From NCBI GenBank assembly GCA_016184125.1, contig JACPDG010000039.1, positions 62,001 to 126,000 on the forward strand: a stretch of DNA of 64,000 bases. The letters run 5' to 3'. Shown here one piece after another: positions 9,229 through 17,416 of this stretch (the first letter of the stretch is position 1; each line of letters opens with the position of its first letter). The DNA is from Candidatus Rokuibacteriota bacterium (GTDB taxonomy: Bacteria > Methylomirabilota > Methylomirabilia > Rokubacteriales > CSP1-6). The translations under genes were made by a program, and so were the position numbers. The notes beneath the pieces were generated by a model. That model was not told the DNA's origin, did no database searches, and worked only from the letters and a program-made list of their open reading frames with translations.

Positions 9229-10914
9229 TCATCCCTCCTTTCGGGTCACGACCCATCGCCGAACCCACTCGGCTTCCGCGTCCCTGTCCTCGAGCGCCGC
9301 ATCGAGCCGCGCGTCCCGGAGCGCTCGGAGTGCCGCGGCCACCTCGGGACCAGGCGGCACGCCGAGCGCGACCACGTCGTCACCGCGCAGCGCGGGGCGC
9401 AGCGCGCGGCCCGTCGACCGCCACCACTCGACCGCGGCCCGCGTCTCGGCATCGCCCGCCAGCCACATCCAGCCCAGCGCGACGGGCGAGAGCTCGCGGA
9501 GCACGTGCGCCCGGCGACTCGGTGTCCTCGCCGCGCGCAACGCCCCGAGCATCGCGGTGTGCCCGGTGGTCGTGCCGAGGATCCGCTTGCGTGGCTCACC
9601 GGCGTAGCCCAGGCGGTCGAGGGCCGCGGCCACGACTTCGGGACGCTGGTCACCGAGGAGCGTCACGACGATCAGCTCTACGGGGCGGAGGTCCATGTCC
9701 CCCGCGCGGACCCATGCGGGCGCTGCCGGGAGTGCCGCGACCCACGCTCGGGTCTGCTCGGTGAACCGGTATCGGCGATCGAGCAGCCGGTAGACCTGGC
9801 TGTCGCCCAGGTCCGTCAGCGCGACGTCAGGTCGCTCGTCACGAGCGATGGCGTCGAGCTCGGCGAGCAGCCGCGCGCCCGAGAGCGCCGGGTACGGAGC
9901 GAGCGCGATGGCGAGTCGCCGGCACTCCCGGGTCCACGGGTCGATGTCGAAGCCGAGCCGTGCCGCATAGCGGGCCGCGCGGAACATCCGCGTCGGATCC
10001 TCGACGAACGACAGCGGATGCAGGACGCGCAGGCGCCCGGCCGCGAGGTCGGCCCGGCCGCCGAGGGGATCCAGCAGCGCGTGGTCATTCGCCATCAGGT
10101 CGATCGCCATCGCGTTGACGGTGAAGTCGCGGCGCCGCAGGTCGCGCTCGATCCCGGCGGGCATGACACGCGGCAGCGCGCCGGGGACCTCGTACCGTTC
10201 CGAGCGCGCGGTGATCACGTCGATCGTGCCGACGGTCGACGTCTCCACGGAGGCGGTCAGAAACCTGGCGTGGACGACGAGCGAGCCTCCCAGCGCACCG
10301 GCGAGCGCCTCCGCCAGCGCCGGCGCGTCCCCCTCGACGGCGATGTCGAGATCGGGGAGGGTGACGGGGACGTCGCGGAGCGCGACGGGGACGTCGCGAA
10401 GGCAGTCCCTCACGGCGCCGCCGACGAGCCAGGCGCTCGCCGGCGCGGATGTGGCGAGACGACGCACCTCGTGCAGCACGGACCACACGGCGTCGGGCCA
10501 CTGCGCGAGCCGATGACGCATCGACGGCCTCGCCGCCGCCGCAGCCGCTGCCGACGGTGTCGCGATTCCCACGAGGGTGGTCCCGTCCCGCACGAGCGCC
10601 GCCGGCGCGCCGTCGATGAAGTGGCGGCGGACCACGATCTCGGACGCCCGCGCGTCGACCGCCGGCACCGGACGCGCCAGCACGCGCGCGGGGAGCTCCC
10701 CGAGACCGAGGGCGCGGGCACGCGCCAGGTCCTCGCGAAGAATGACCCGTCGCCCGGTCGCGACCATGACCGTCGCGTCACGGCGCCGCGCGAGCGCGAG
10801 CGCAGCGGTCACGGTCGCCTGCGCGTCGAGCCGCACGGGCGCGGCGCTCACGAGGGAGACCGCGCCAGGATCGACCTGCGGATAGACGTGCGCGCGTCTG
10901 GGCATGGGGCTCAC
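9229..10914 (-). CDS. cca: tRNA nucleotidyltransferase (CCA/A-adding enzyme) with N-terminal CBS pair
   Basis: Class II nucleotidyltransferase that adds or repairs 3' CCA (or only A) on tRNA. The catalytic core is [13 protein letters not shown] followed by [10 protein letters not shown] (the DxD metal motif), then [10 protein letters not shown] and [17 protein letters not shown]. Residues about 20-125 look like two CBS modules, as in the DHH-CBS-polymerase A-adding enzymes, but the DHH domain is missing. The GTG at 10914 overlaps the recombinase stop (GTGA); an ATG three codons later is possible. The track ORF to 11625 is a false extension. An 18-base near-duplication (RDVPVAL / RDVPVTL) lies just before the catalytic aspartates. 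Confidence 0.85.
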   Translation of the reverse strand: MSPMPRRAHVYPQVDPGAVSLVSAAPVRLDAQATVTAALALARRRDATVMVATGRRVILREDLARARALGLGELPARVLARPVPAVDARASEIVVRRHFIDGAPAALVRDGTTLVGIATPSAAAAAAARPSMRHRLAQWPDAVWSVLHEVRRLATSAPASAWLVGGAVRDCLRDVPVALRDVPVTLPDLDIAVEGDAPALAEALAGALGGSLVVHARFLTASVETSTVGTIDVITARSERYEVPGALPRVMPAGIERDLRRRDFTVNAMAIDLMANDHALLDPLGGRADLAAGRLRVLHPLSFVEDPTRMFRAARYAARLGFDIDPWTRECRRLAIALAPYPALSGARLLAELDAIARDERPDVALTDLGDSQVYRLLDRRYRFTEQTRAWVAALPAAPAWVRAGDMDLRPVELIVVTLLGDQRPEVVAAALDRLGYAGEPRKRILGTTTGHTAMLGALRAARTPSRRAHVLRELSPVALGWMWLAGDAETRAAVEWWRSTGRALRPALRGDDVVALGVPPGPEVAAALRALRDARLDAALEDRDAEAEWVRRWVVTRKEG

Positions 10915-11795
10915 GCTCGCGGGTGAAACCGCTGGTACATCCGCTTGAGCGTCGCGGATGGCAGATGCGTGTAGATCTGCGTCGTCGCGATGTCCGCGTG
11001 GCCGAGCATCACCTGCACCGCGCGAAGGTCGGCCCCGCCTTCCAGCAGGTGGCTCGCGAACGAATGCCGCAGCACGTGCGGCGAGATGCGCCGTGTGATG
11101 CCCGCGGCTCTCGCATTCCTGCGGACGATCGCCCAGAGCGCCTGCCTCGACAGGCGTTGCCCGCGGCCGTTGACGAACAGGTGCCCCGAGTCGCGTCGCC
11201 GCGTGAAGCTCCCCCGTGCGTCGCGAAGCCAGGCGCGCACGCGCGCGAGCGCCTCCGCGCCGACCGGGACGAGCCGCTGCTTCCGTCCCTTTCCCGTGCA
11301 GACGACGTACCCGGCGGACAGGTTGAGGTCGTCGAGCCGGAGCCCCAGACACTCGGAGGCGCGCATGCCCGTCGCGTAGAGCAGCTCGAGCAACGCTCGG
11401 TCCCTCATCCCGAGCGGCCTCGAGACGTCGGGCGCCTCGACCAGCGCCGCCGCCGCCTCGAGCGACAGCGTGCGCGGCAGCGGGCGCGAGGTGCGAGGGC
11501 GATCGACGTGGTCGGTGGGATTCGCGGACAGCGTGCCCTCGCGGACGAGATGGCGGTAGAGGCCTCGCAGCGCCGAGAGCCGTCGTGCGACGCTGGACGG
11601 CTTCAGTCCTCGCTGGCGGAGGCATTCGGCGTAGCGAACGATGTCGTCGGGCCTCACGCCGCCGACCGTGATGCTCGACGGCGCGAGAAATCGCACGAAA
11701 TCGTCGAGATCGCGCCGGTAGGCCGAGAGAGTATTCCGGGACGCCCCCGCTTCAGCTTCGAGGGTCCCGAGATACTCGGCCACCGGGTCCATCAT
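10911..11795 (-). CDS. Tyrosine recombinase XerC/XerD
   Basis: Site-specific recombinase of the chromosome-dimer resolution type. The 294-aa length from MMDPVAEYLG matches XerC/D. It has the N-terminal SAM-like core-binding domain (TLSAYRRDLDDFVRFL) and the catalytic domain with Arg in ATGMRASE, Lys in GKGRKQR, HVLRHSFASHLLEGG (HxxR), LGHADIATTQIY (second His and the Tyr nucleophile). The ORF is open to 11900, but the upstream part is Arg-rich and unlike the family. Whether it is XerC or XerD cannot be told by eye. It is followed by cca with a 4-base overlap. Confidence 0.9.
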   Translation of the reverse strand: MMDPVAEYLGTLEAEAGASRNTLSAYRRDLDDFVRFLAPSSITVGGVRPDDIVRYAECLRQRGLKPSSVARRLSALRGLYRHLVREGTLSANPTDHVDRPRTSRPLPRTLSLEAAAALVEAPDVSRPLGMRDRALLELLYATGMRASECLGLRLDDLNLSAGYVVCTGKGRKQRLVPVGAEALARVRAWLRDARGSFTRRRDSGHLFVNGRGQRLSRQALWAIVRRNARAAGITRRISPHVLRHSFASHLLEGGADLRAVQVMLGHADIATTQIYTHLPSATLKRMYQRFHPRA

Positions 11796-11896
11796 CGGAT
11801 CCGCCGGTCGAACCCCCAGGGATCGCAGCTGGCGAGGAGAAGCACGACGGATTTTAGCACGTGCCTCGCGCGGCGAACAACCGCGCGAGCGTCGCG

Positions 11897-13477
11897 TCAC
11901 GCGTCAACGCGCCGGCGTCGGGACACGATCTGGAGCAGCACGCGCGGCTCGGACGCGCCGAGCGCGAGACTCGTCCCGCAGTAGATCCCGACGCCACCGC
12001 CGATCGCCACCGCGAGCCAGATCACCTCGATGAGGAGACGCGCCCGCACGGGCCAGAGCCACACGAGCGCGGCAGACCAGACCGCGAGCGCCACCGCGGC
12101 GGTGACGGTGCGGGCGACACTCGCCGCGAGCGCGCGACCGCCGATCCGCCCGAAGCGACGCCGCGCCGCGACGGCGAGCGCCATCAGGTTCACGTACGCC
12201 GCGACCGAGGACGCGAGCGCGAGGCCGCCGTGCGCGAGCGGGGTCATCAGGAACACGGCGGCCACGATGTTCGCCGCGACCGAGACGATCCCCATCCGGA
12301 CCGCCGTGGCCGGCTCGCCGATGGCGTAGAACGCCTGCGCGGCGATCCGCGACGCGGAGAACCCGGCGAGGCCGAGCGCGTACCAGGCGAGCGCCACCGC
12401 CGTGGCGTCGGTGTCCGCGGCCGAGAACCGGCCGCGCTCGAACAGCACGCGAGTGATCGGTGTTCTGAGCACGACCAGGCCGACGCTCGCGGGCACGGAG
12501 ATCCAGAACGAGAGCCGCAGCGCGAAGTTCAGCGTGTCCGCGATGCCGCGCGTGTCACCTGCCGCGGCCTGGCGGGACATGGTCGGCAGCGACGCGGAGG
12601 CGAGCGCGATGCCGAACACGCCCAGAGGAAACTCCATCACGCGGTCGGCGTAGTAGAGGAACGAGATCGACCCGGGCGCCAGCAGCGACGCGAGCAGCGT
12701 GTTCACGAAGACGGTCACCTGCACGGCCGCGAGCCCGAAGACCGAGGGCCCGAGGAGTCCCAGGATCCGCGCGAGCGCAGGATGGGCCAGCTCGCGCGAC
12801 GGCGGCACGAGGAGCCCGAGCCGCGCGAGCCCCGGGAGCTGGATGGCGAGTTGCGCGACGCCCCCCACGAGCACGCCGATGGCAAGCGCCAGGATCGGCG
12901 GGTCGAGCCGTCCCGCGAGGGCCAGCACGCTGGTGATCATCCCGACGTTGAGCAGTGCTGGTCCCAGCGCCGGCGCGAAGAAGCGCCCCTCGGCATTGAG
13001 CAGTCCCACGGCGAGCGCGCCGAGCCCGACCAGGACGAGGTAGGGGAACATCACACGCGTCAGCAGGACGGCCAGCGCGTGATGCCCCGCGTCCGCGCTG
13101 AAGCCGGGCGCGATGACGCGGACGATCCACGGTGCGAGCACGATGCCGGCGGCGGTTGTCGCGAGCAGGCCGATGAGCGTGGCCGTCAGCACCGCGCGCA
13201 GCATGCGCAGCAGCTCGGGCCGCGGCCGCTTCACGAGGTACTCGCTGAAGACCGGGATGACCGCGGTCGACAGCGCGCCCTCGGCAAGCAGGCGCCGCAG
13301 CATGTTCGGGATGCGGAACGCGACGAAGAACGCGTCGGTCACCGGACCGGCCCCGAACGCGAGCGCGACGACCATGTCGCGCACGAACCCGAGGATGCGG
13401 CTCGCGAGTGTCGCCGTCCCGATCGATCCGAGCGCCCTGATGATCCGGCGCTCGGCCGCCTCGCGTAGCCCGCTCAT
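11897..13477 (-). CDS. murJ: Lipid II flippase MurJ
   Basis: Inner-membrane flippase of the MOP superfamily that moves the peptidoglycan precursor lipid II outward. The 526-aa protein has about 13-14 hydrophobic segments and the family blocks ASRILGFVRDMVVA, GAGPVTDAFFVAFRIPN, LLAEGALSTAVIPVFSEY and DRVMEFPLGVFGIAL. The start is the ATG at 13477, preceded by no clear Shine-Dalgarno. It is transcribed divergently from rpsT, as in many Gram-negative bacteria where the two are neighbours. Confidence 0.94.
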   Translation of the reverse strand: MSGLREAAERRIIRALGSIGTATLASRILGFVRDMVVALAFGAGPVTDAFFVAFRIPNMLRRLLAEGALSTAVIPVFSEYLVKRPRPELLRMLRAVLTATLIGLLATTAAGIVLAPWIVRVIAPGFSADAGHHALAVLLTRVMFPYLVLVGLGALAVGLLNAEGRFFAPALGPALLNVGMITSVLALAGRLDPPILALAIGVLVGGVAQLAIQLPGLARLGLLVPPSRELAHPALARILGLLGPSVFGLAAVQVTVFVNTLLASLLAPGSISFLYYADRVMEFPLGVFGIALASASLPTMSRQAAAGDTRGIADTLNFALRLSFWISVPASVGLVVLRTPITRVLFERGRFSAADTDATAVALAWYALGLAGFSASRIAAQAFYAIGEPATAVRMGIVSVAANIVAAVFLMTPLAHGGLALASSVAAYVNLMALAVAARRRFGRIGGRALAASVARTVTAAVALAVWSAALVWLWPVRARLLIEVIWLAVAIGGGVGIYCGTSLALGASEPRVLLQIVSRRRRVDA

Positions 13478-13478
13478 C

Positions 13479-13507
13479 TTGCAAAACCCCACGCCGTCCG
13501 GCATGAT
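13479..13507 (+). promoter_or_regulatory. Possible sigma-70 promoter for rpsT
   Basis: TTGCAA (-35), 17-base spacer, CATGAT (-10), in the short divergent murJ-rpsT gap and about 60 bases before the rpsT start. Moderate match only. Confidence 0.35.
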
Positions 13508-13569
13508 GACCGACGGTCTGCCGCACGCTGGCGCAGCCCGTCGCGGACCAGACGAGGAGGACATCCAGG

Positions 13570-13836
13570 GTGGCGAACACCAAGTCGGCTCTCAAACGGA
13601 TGCGCCAGAACGAGAAGCGGCGCCTCCGGAATCGCGCGGTCCGGTCGCGCGTCCGCACCACCGTCAAGAACGCCCGGACGACGCTCGCGACCTCGGGGAC
13701 CGACGCCAGGGCGGCGGTGACCGAGGCGATTCGCGCCCTGGACAAGGCCGTCACGAAGGGCGTGGTGCACCGCAACACGGCCGCGCGCAAGAAGTCCGCG
13801 CTCGCCCGCCGCCTCGCTGCCGCAACGCGCGGCTGA
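13570..13836 (+). CDS. rpsT: 30S ribosomal protein S20
   Basis: Primary 16S rRNA-binding protein of the small subunit. The 88-aa basic helical protein starts ANTKSALKRMRQNEKRR and contains KGVVHRNTAARKKSALARRL, both diagnostic. The start is GTG at 13570 with a strong GAGGAGG about 9 bases upstream. S20 genes often use non-ATG starts as part of autoregulation. It is the only plus-strand gene in the first 32 kb. Two hairpin repeats follow and may end the transcript. Confidence 0.96.
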   Translation: MANTKSALKRMRQNEKRRLRNRAVRSRVRTTVKNARTTLATSGTDARAAVTEAIRALDKAVTKGVVHRNTAARKKSALARRLAAATRG

Positions 13837-13842
13837 ACCGAC

Positions 13843-13945
13843 TACTTCATGGGGGGCCCCGACATGGCCCCCCATACCCCCCCGCCCTCGGCGCCGTCCC
13901 GGGAAACCCGGGCCGGCCCTCGATGACCCGATTCGGTCACGGACC
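13843..13945 (-). repeat. Composite double-hairpin repeat, copy R4
   Basis: Hairpin 1 is GGGGGGCCCCGACATGGCCCCCC, spacer CATACCCCCCCGCCCTCGG, then a CCGTCCCGGGAAACCCGGGCCGG-type hairpin and the end tag GACCCGATTCGGTCACGG. On the minus strand hairpin 1 ends in CCCCCCATGAAGT. It lies just downstream of rpsT. Confidence 0.85.
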
Positions 13946-14051
13946 CCCACTTCATGGGGAGCCCCGACATGGCCCCCGCACCTCTCGGCGCTCGGAACTG
14001 CCCCGGGACACCCGCGGCGTGCCGCGATTCCCCGATAGCCTCCCGGCGCGC
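13946..14051 (-). repeat. Composite double-hairpin repeat, diverged, copy R5
   Basis: Directly behind R4 and in the same orientation. Hairpin 1 is GGGGAGCCCCGACATGGCCCCC, followed by CGGCGCTCGGAACTG and a CCCGGGACACCCGCGG second arm. It ends at the 3' end of the ceramidase-like gene. Confidence 0.7.
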
Positions 14052-14057
14052 GAGACG

Positions 14058-15533
14058 TCACCGTGCGCCTGCTCCCCGGCGTGGGTACGCCGCAGACGGC
14101 GTGCGTGCGGTCGCTGCGCCATCGCCCGTCAACCGGCCGAGCACTCGCGCCGCAGCGTCGGCGAGGCGCTCGCCCGCCTCGGGTCCGTGGACGCTCGCAC
14201 ACGTGACGTAGCTCACCCGGTCCCAGTCCTCCGTTTCCACGAGGTAGCCGAGGTAGTCGTTCGACAGACCAGCCACGAACGGCGCCGCTACCCGTGGACG
14301 GACGCGTTGCTTGATGCGCATGCCCAGCGACGACTGCAGCTCCCCCGGCATCGTGACCCACGCCGTGTCGCCGGCAGCCACGCCGACGAGCATCGCCTCG
14401 CCCGGAAACACGCGCCCGAGGGGAACACGGACGGCGCGCGGCACCCAGCGTCCCACGCAGTTCCGCACGCTGAGCGCGGCACCGGCGAGATCGACGCGCT
14501 CGTGCGCGACCGCCGGCGGCGTCGAATCCCGTGCCTCGGTGCGACGGGCAGCGTCCTCCACCGCTCGCGCGAGCTGCTCCGCCGTCGCCGCCAGCGCACC
14601 GTCGCCGTGGCCCCGGGGGCTCACGTCACCGACCGCGCCGTTCACGAACAGCGCCGGCGCCCCGATGCTCGCCTCGATCCGCGCGGACGCGACGCCCATG
14701 ACATCGCCGGACAGCCGGTGGTTGCGCGGTCCCAGCATGGTTCCGTGAATCGCGAAGTTCCACACGAGCGCGATCACCGGCCCCTCGGGACGGGTGATCT
14801 TCATGACGGTCAGCTCGCGGTCGATCGGATCTCCGAGGCGTGGCCGGGTGACCGGCGGCCCCGGGACGGACAGCGTGCCGATGCGGGCCGGCACGCGCGC
14901 GCGATCCGCCCGGCGCGCCACTTCCACCATCGCGTCGAGAATCGCCTCCCGGACCTCGGTGTTCGAGCGGTCGAGCGCGACGAGGCCCATCACGGCGGAT
15001 TCGATGAAGGCGCCCGGCCCGGAGTGCGTGTGTGACGCCGAGACGATCAACGTGTCCGGGCCCGACGGGTCGAGGCCGAGGCGGCGCTCGAGCTCACGCG
15101 TGAAGCCGCGGTCGACGCCGATCAGGTCCGCGGTGAGCCAGACCACGCGACGCCCGTCGCCCTCGAGCACGAGCGCGCGCGCCGCCAGCCGATCGCGCTC
15201 GCCGACGCTCGGCCGGAACCAGAACGCGTACGGATGACGGCCGAGGACGTCCGGGACGTAGAGACGGCGCGAGAGCGAACCATAGCCGGCGAGCGGCGTG
15301 CCCGTCGGCACGACGAGATCCACCCGGGCCGCGCCCGCGCTGAGAGTTCGCGCAACAATCGCGCGCCGGGGCGGGCGATTGTCGCTCGAACTGAGTCGTG
15401 CGGCGCCGCGCCCCTCTCCCCGCAGCCGCCCCGGAGTCGGCGCGCCGGGCGAGGGCGCCGGACCGGCAGCGGTCGCACGCGACGCGACCAAGAACAGCGC
15501 CGCAAGCGCAAAGCACGCAACCACAAGTGGCAT
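14058..15533 (-). CDS. Neutral/alkaline non-lysosomal ceramidase-family secreted protein
   Basis: Predicted exported amidohydrolase. A signal peptide (PLVVACFALAALFLVASRATA) leads into a domain with SASHTHSGPGAF (metal-binding HxH), VWNFAIHGTMLGPRNHRLSGD and NGAVGDVSPRGHG, all typical of the neutral ceramidase N-terminal family. The 491 aa are shorter than classical ceramidases, which have an additional C-terminal Ig-like domain. Substrate is unknown; many bacterial members probably act on other lipids. Between signal peptide and domain lies SSSDNRPPRRAIVART, encoded by a 48-bp palindrome also found in the ABC exporter at 46516-48351. The start is the ATG at 15533; the longer track ORF is rejected. 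Confidence 0.75.
   Translation of the reverse strand: MPLVVACFALAALFLVASRATAAGPAPSPGAPTPGRLRGEGRGAARLSSSDNRPPRRAIVARTLSAGAARVDLVVPTGTPLAGYGSLSRRLYVPDVLGRHPYAFWFRPSVGERDRLAARALVLEGDGRRVVWLTADLIGVDRGFTRELERRLGLDPSGPDTLIVSASHTHSGPGAFIESAVMGLVALDRSNTEVREAILDAMVEVARRADRARVPARIGTLSVPGPPVTRPRLGDPIDRELTVMKITRPEGPVIALVWNFAIHGTMLGPRNHRLSGDVMGVASARIEASIGAPALFVNGAVGDVSPRGHGDGALAATAEQLARAVEDAARRTEARDSTPPAVAHERVDLAGAALSVRNCVGRWVPRAVRVPLGRVFPGEAMLVGVAAGDTAWVTMPGELQSSLGMRIKQRVRPRVAAPFVAGLSNDYLGYLVETEDWDRVSYVTCASVHGPEAGERLADAAARVLGRLTGDGAATARTPSAAYPRRGAGAR
15345..15392 (-). repeat. 48-bp palindrome inside the ceramidase-like gene, coding copy A
   Basis: Near-perfect inverted repeat running from AGTTCGCGCAACAATCG to CGATTGTCGCTCGAACT around a GC centre. 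It is read in frame as NRPPRRAIVART. A second copy at 48292-48339 is read in the same frame in an unrelated protein. Confidence 0.9.
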
Positions 15534-15634
15534 GCACGACCGCGCGCAGTGCCCGGCGCGACCGACGCGGCGGGTCGTGGGCAGAGACCCTGCCCCGCTC
15601 CGCCACGTCCCGCCGCCCGCGTCCGCCGCGCCCG

Positions 15635-16663
15635 TCAGCGGCGCCCCGACGAAAGCTCCGCGACGAGCGCCGCGAGCTCCGCCTTGACCTGTCCGCCGGA
15701 CTTCAACCGGCGCTCGACCTCCCAGCAGCGTTGGAGCTTCGCGCGCAGCGTCGCGGCAGATGCGCCGCCGAGCGCGGCGAGCCGCGCGGAGATCACGCCA
15801 GCGGGTCGCCGAAGGGTGCGTGCGATCTGCTCCGCCGGCTGGCCGCGTCGCGTCAGCTCGTGGACCAGCCACGCCATGCGCGTCTCGGACGTCAGCAGCG
15901 CCAGCAGACGCATCGGCTCCTCGCTCACGAGCAGCCGCTCGAGCGTCCTGAGTGCGAGCCCGACGTCGCGACGCTCGATCGCGCGCGTGAGGTCGAACAC
16001 GCCGGCGAGACGATGCTCTCCGACGACCGCCTCGACCTCCCGCTTGCCGACCTGTCGGTTCGCACCGGCGGTGCCGACCGCCGCACCGGCGAGCGCGGCC
16101 TTCCGGACCTCGCCCAGCAGTGCGGCGGTGTCGTCGCCGACCCACTCCACGAGCAATCGCGCGGCGTCCTCGCTCACGGTGATGCCGTCGGCCGCAGCAC
16201 GCTGTCGCAGCCACTCCTCCAGTGCGCGTCCCCGTCGGGCCGGCAGCGTGACCACTCCACTCGCCGGCACCGCGCGCAGCAGCCAGTGCGGCTTGCCGTC
16301 GCGCCCGCCCGCGAGCAGCTCGTCGGCGAGCAACAGCAGGCACGTCGACGGATTCGGGTTCGCGGTGTACTCACCGATCACCGTCGCCGCCTTGGCGGCG
16401 AGCTCCTGGGCGTGCCGCACCACGACGAGCCGCACGGCGGTCATCAGCGGCAGCGTCATGGCGGACCGGACGATGTCCTCCGCCGGCACGTCACGGGCGT
16501 CGACCACCTCGCGCCCGAACGCGACGAGCGTCGGGTCCGCAAAGAGTCCACGCGTCGCGGCGGCGAGCGCGTCGTCGACGAGCTGCGCGTCGCCGCCGTG
16601 CACGAGCACCAGCGGGGGCAGCTGAGCCCGCTCGGCGCTGCGAACGAACGCGGCGTAGTCCAA
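15635..16663 (-). CDS. holA: DNA polymerase III subunit delta
   Basis: Clamp-loader subunit that opens the beta clamp. From the TTG at 16663 (LDYAAFVRSAERAQLPPLVLVHGGD) the protein has about 342 aa, the usual size. The order of blocks fits HolA: LVHGGDAQLVDDAL, the VVDARDVPAEDIV region, NPNPSTCLLLLADE, and the C-terminal helical domain with LAGVFDLTRAIERRDVGLALRTL. The track ORF extends to 16864 through a repeat ([10 protein letters not shown]) that I consider non-coding. A GCGAGGG lies a few bases before the TTG. It follows lptE, matching the conserved leuS-lptE-holA order. Confidence 0.85.
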   Translation of the reverse strand: MDYAAFVRSAERAQLPPLVLVHGGDAQLVDDALAAATRGLFADPTLVAFGREVVDARDVPAEDIVRSAMTLPLMTAVRLVVVRHAQELAAKAATVIGEYTANPNPSTCLLLLADELLAGGRDGKPHWLLRAVPASGVVTLPARRGRALEEWLRQRAAADGITVSEDAARLLVEWVGDDTAALLGEVRKAALAGAAVGTAGANRQVGKREVEAVVGEHRLAGVFDLTRAIERRDVGLALRTLERLLVSEEPMRLLALLTSETRMAWLVHELTRRGQPAEQIARTLRRPAGVISARLAALGGASAATLRAKLQRCWEVERRLKSGGQVKAELAALVAELSSGRR

Positions 16664-16691
16664 CGGCCCTCGCTCGCCGTCCCGGGTCAGC

Positions 16692-16883
16692 GCCCGTGAA
16701 CGAGTCCCATGCTCGAGCCGCGCCCCGGGTCCCATGGGGCGCCCGCGAGCGCGAGGGGCTGAGCGCGAGCCCGAGGCGCGGCCCGGGTCCCACGGGTGCG
16801 TCCGCGCACCCCCCGGGCCGCGTCCGAGCGCGAGGGGTTTGGGGGGCATCGATAGTCCCCCCATTTCGATAGTCCCCCCATGA
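16692..16883 (+). repeat. Composite double-hairpin repeat, two units, opposite orientation, copy R6
   Basis: Reads on the plus strand from GCCCGTGAACGAGTCC through two GGCGC/GCGCC-type arms to GGGGGGCATCGATAGTCCCCCC, then a second TCGATAGTCCCCCCATGA. It lies between lptE and holA, running against the genes and touching the lptE stop. Confidence 0.85.
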
Positions 16884-16885
16884 TC

Positions 16886-17416
16886 TCAGAACTGCTCGAT
16901 CGCCGCGTTGATCACCGCGCGCGCGATGTCGACGGCCGCCGTGCGGAGCGCCGTCTCCTCGAGCGAGATCGTGTCTGCCGCCGAGGCGGCGACACGGAAG
17001 TCGGCGCGCTCCTCGAGCCCGGCCGCCTCGAACAGGACACGGTTCTGGCGGACATCCCGGAACCGCACGTTGAGTCTCACGACCAGCCGATACTGCTGGA
17101 CGTTGGCGCGAGGATCGAAGGCGATCGACACGAGCTGGTGGGCGACGACCTCGCCTTCGAGCACGCTGTCCGCGTCCGCGGGCGGCACGACCTGGAGCCG
17201 ACCGTTCGTCGAGAACGCCTCCACGATGGCCCGGGTGATGAGCGCCTCCACGCCCGGCTCGGACGTCTGGTTGCCGAAGATCGGAACGCCGACCGTCCGG
17301 ATGTGCGAGGGCAGGCTTCCGCCGACCGTGTAGCCGCACCCGGATACGGCGGCGACGACGACGGCAGCAAGCAGGACCGAGCCGGCGATGCGCGCGAGAC
17401 GGGACGACGTGATCAC
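16886..17416 (-). CDS. lptE: LPS assembly lipoprotein LptE
   Basis: Outer-membrane lipoprotein that plugs the LptD barrel in LPS insertion. It is 176 aa from the GTG at 17416, which overlaps the leuS stop (GTGA). The signal peptide SVLLAAVVVAAVSGC ends in a lipobox cysteine followed by GYTVGG, the family's CGYxxxG start. The mature part (IRTVGVPIFGNQTSEPGVEALITRAIVEAF) is the LptE-like domain of non-enteric bacteria. With lptA, lptB and lptC it shows a functional LPS export route. Confidence 0.88.
   Translation of the reverse strand: MITSSRLARIAGSVLLAAVVVAAVSGCGYTVGGSLPSHIRTVGVPIFGNQTSEPGVEALITRAIVEAFSTNGRLQVVPPADADSVLEGEVVAHQLVSIAFDPRANVQQYRLVVRLNVRFRDVRQNRVLFEAAGLEERADFRVAASAADTISLEETALRTAAVDIARAVINAAIEQF

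Noticed and set aside
9229-11625. 798-aa version of the tRNA nucleotidyltransferase
   Set aside because: The extra N terminus lies inside the recombinase gene in another frame and is Arg/Gly-rich; the GTGA overlap at 10914 is the better start.
16664-16864. N-terminal extension of HolA ([14 protein letters not shown]...)
   Set aside because: It is repeat R6 read in frame; the HolA family begins near LDYAAF, where a TTG with a ribosome binding site exists.
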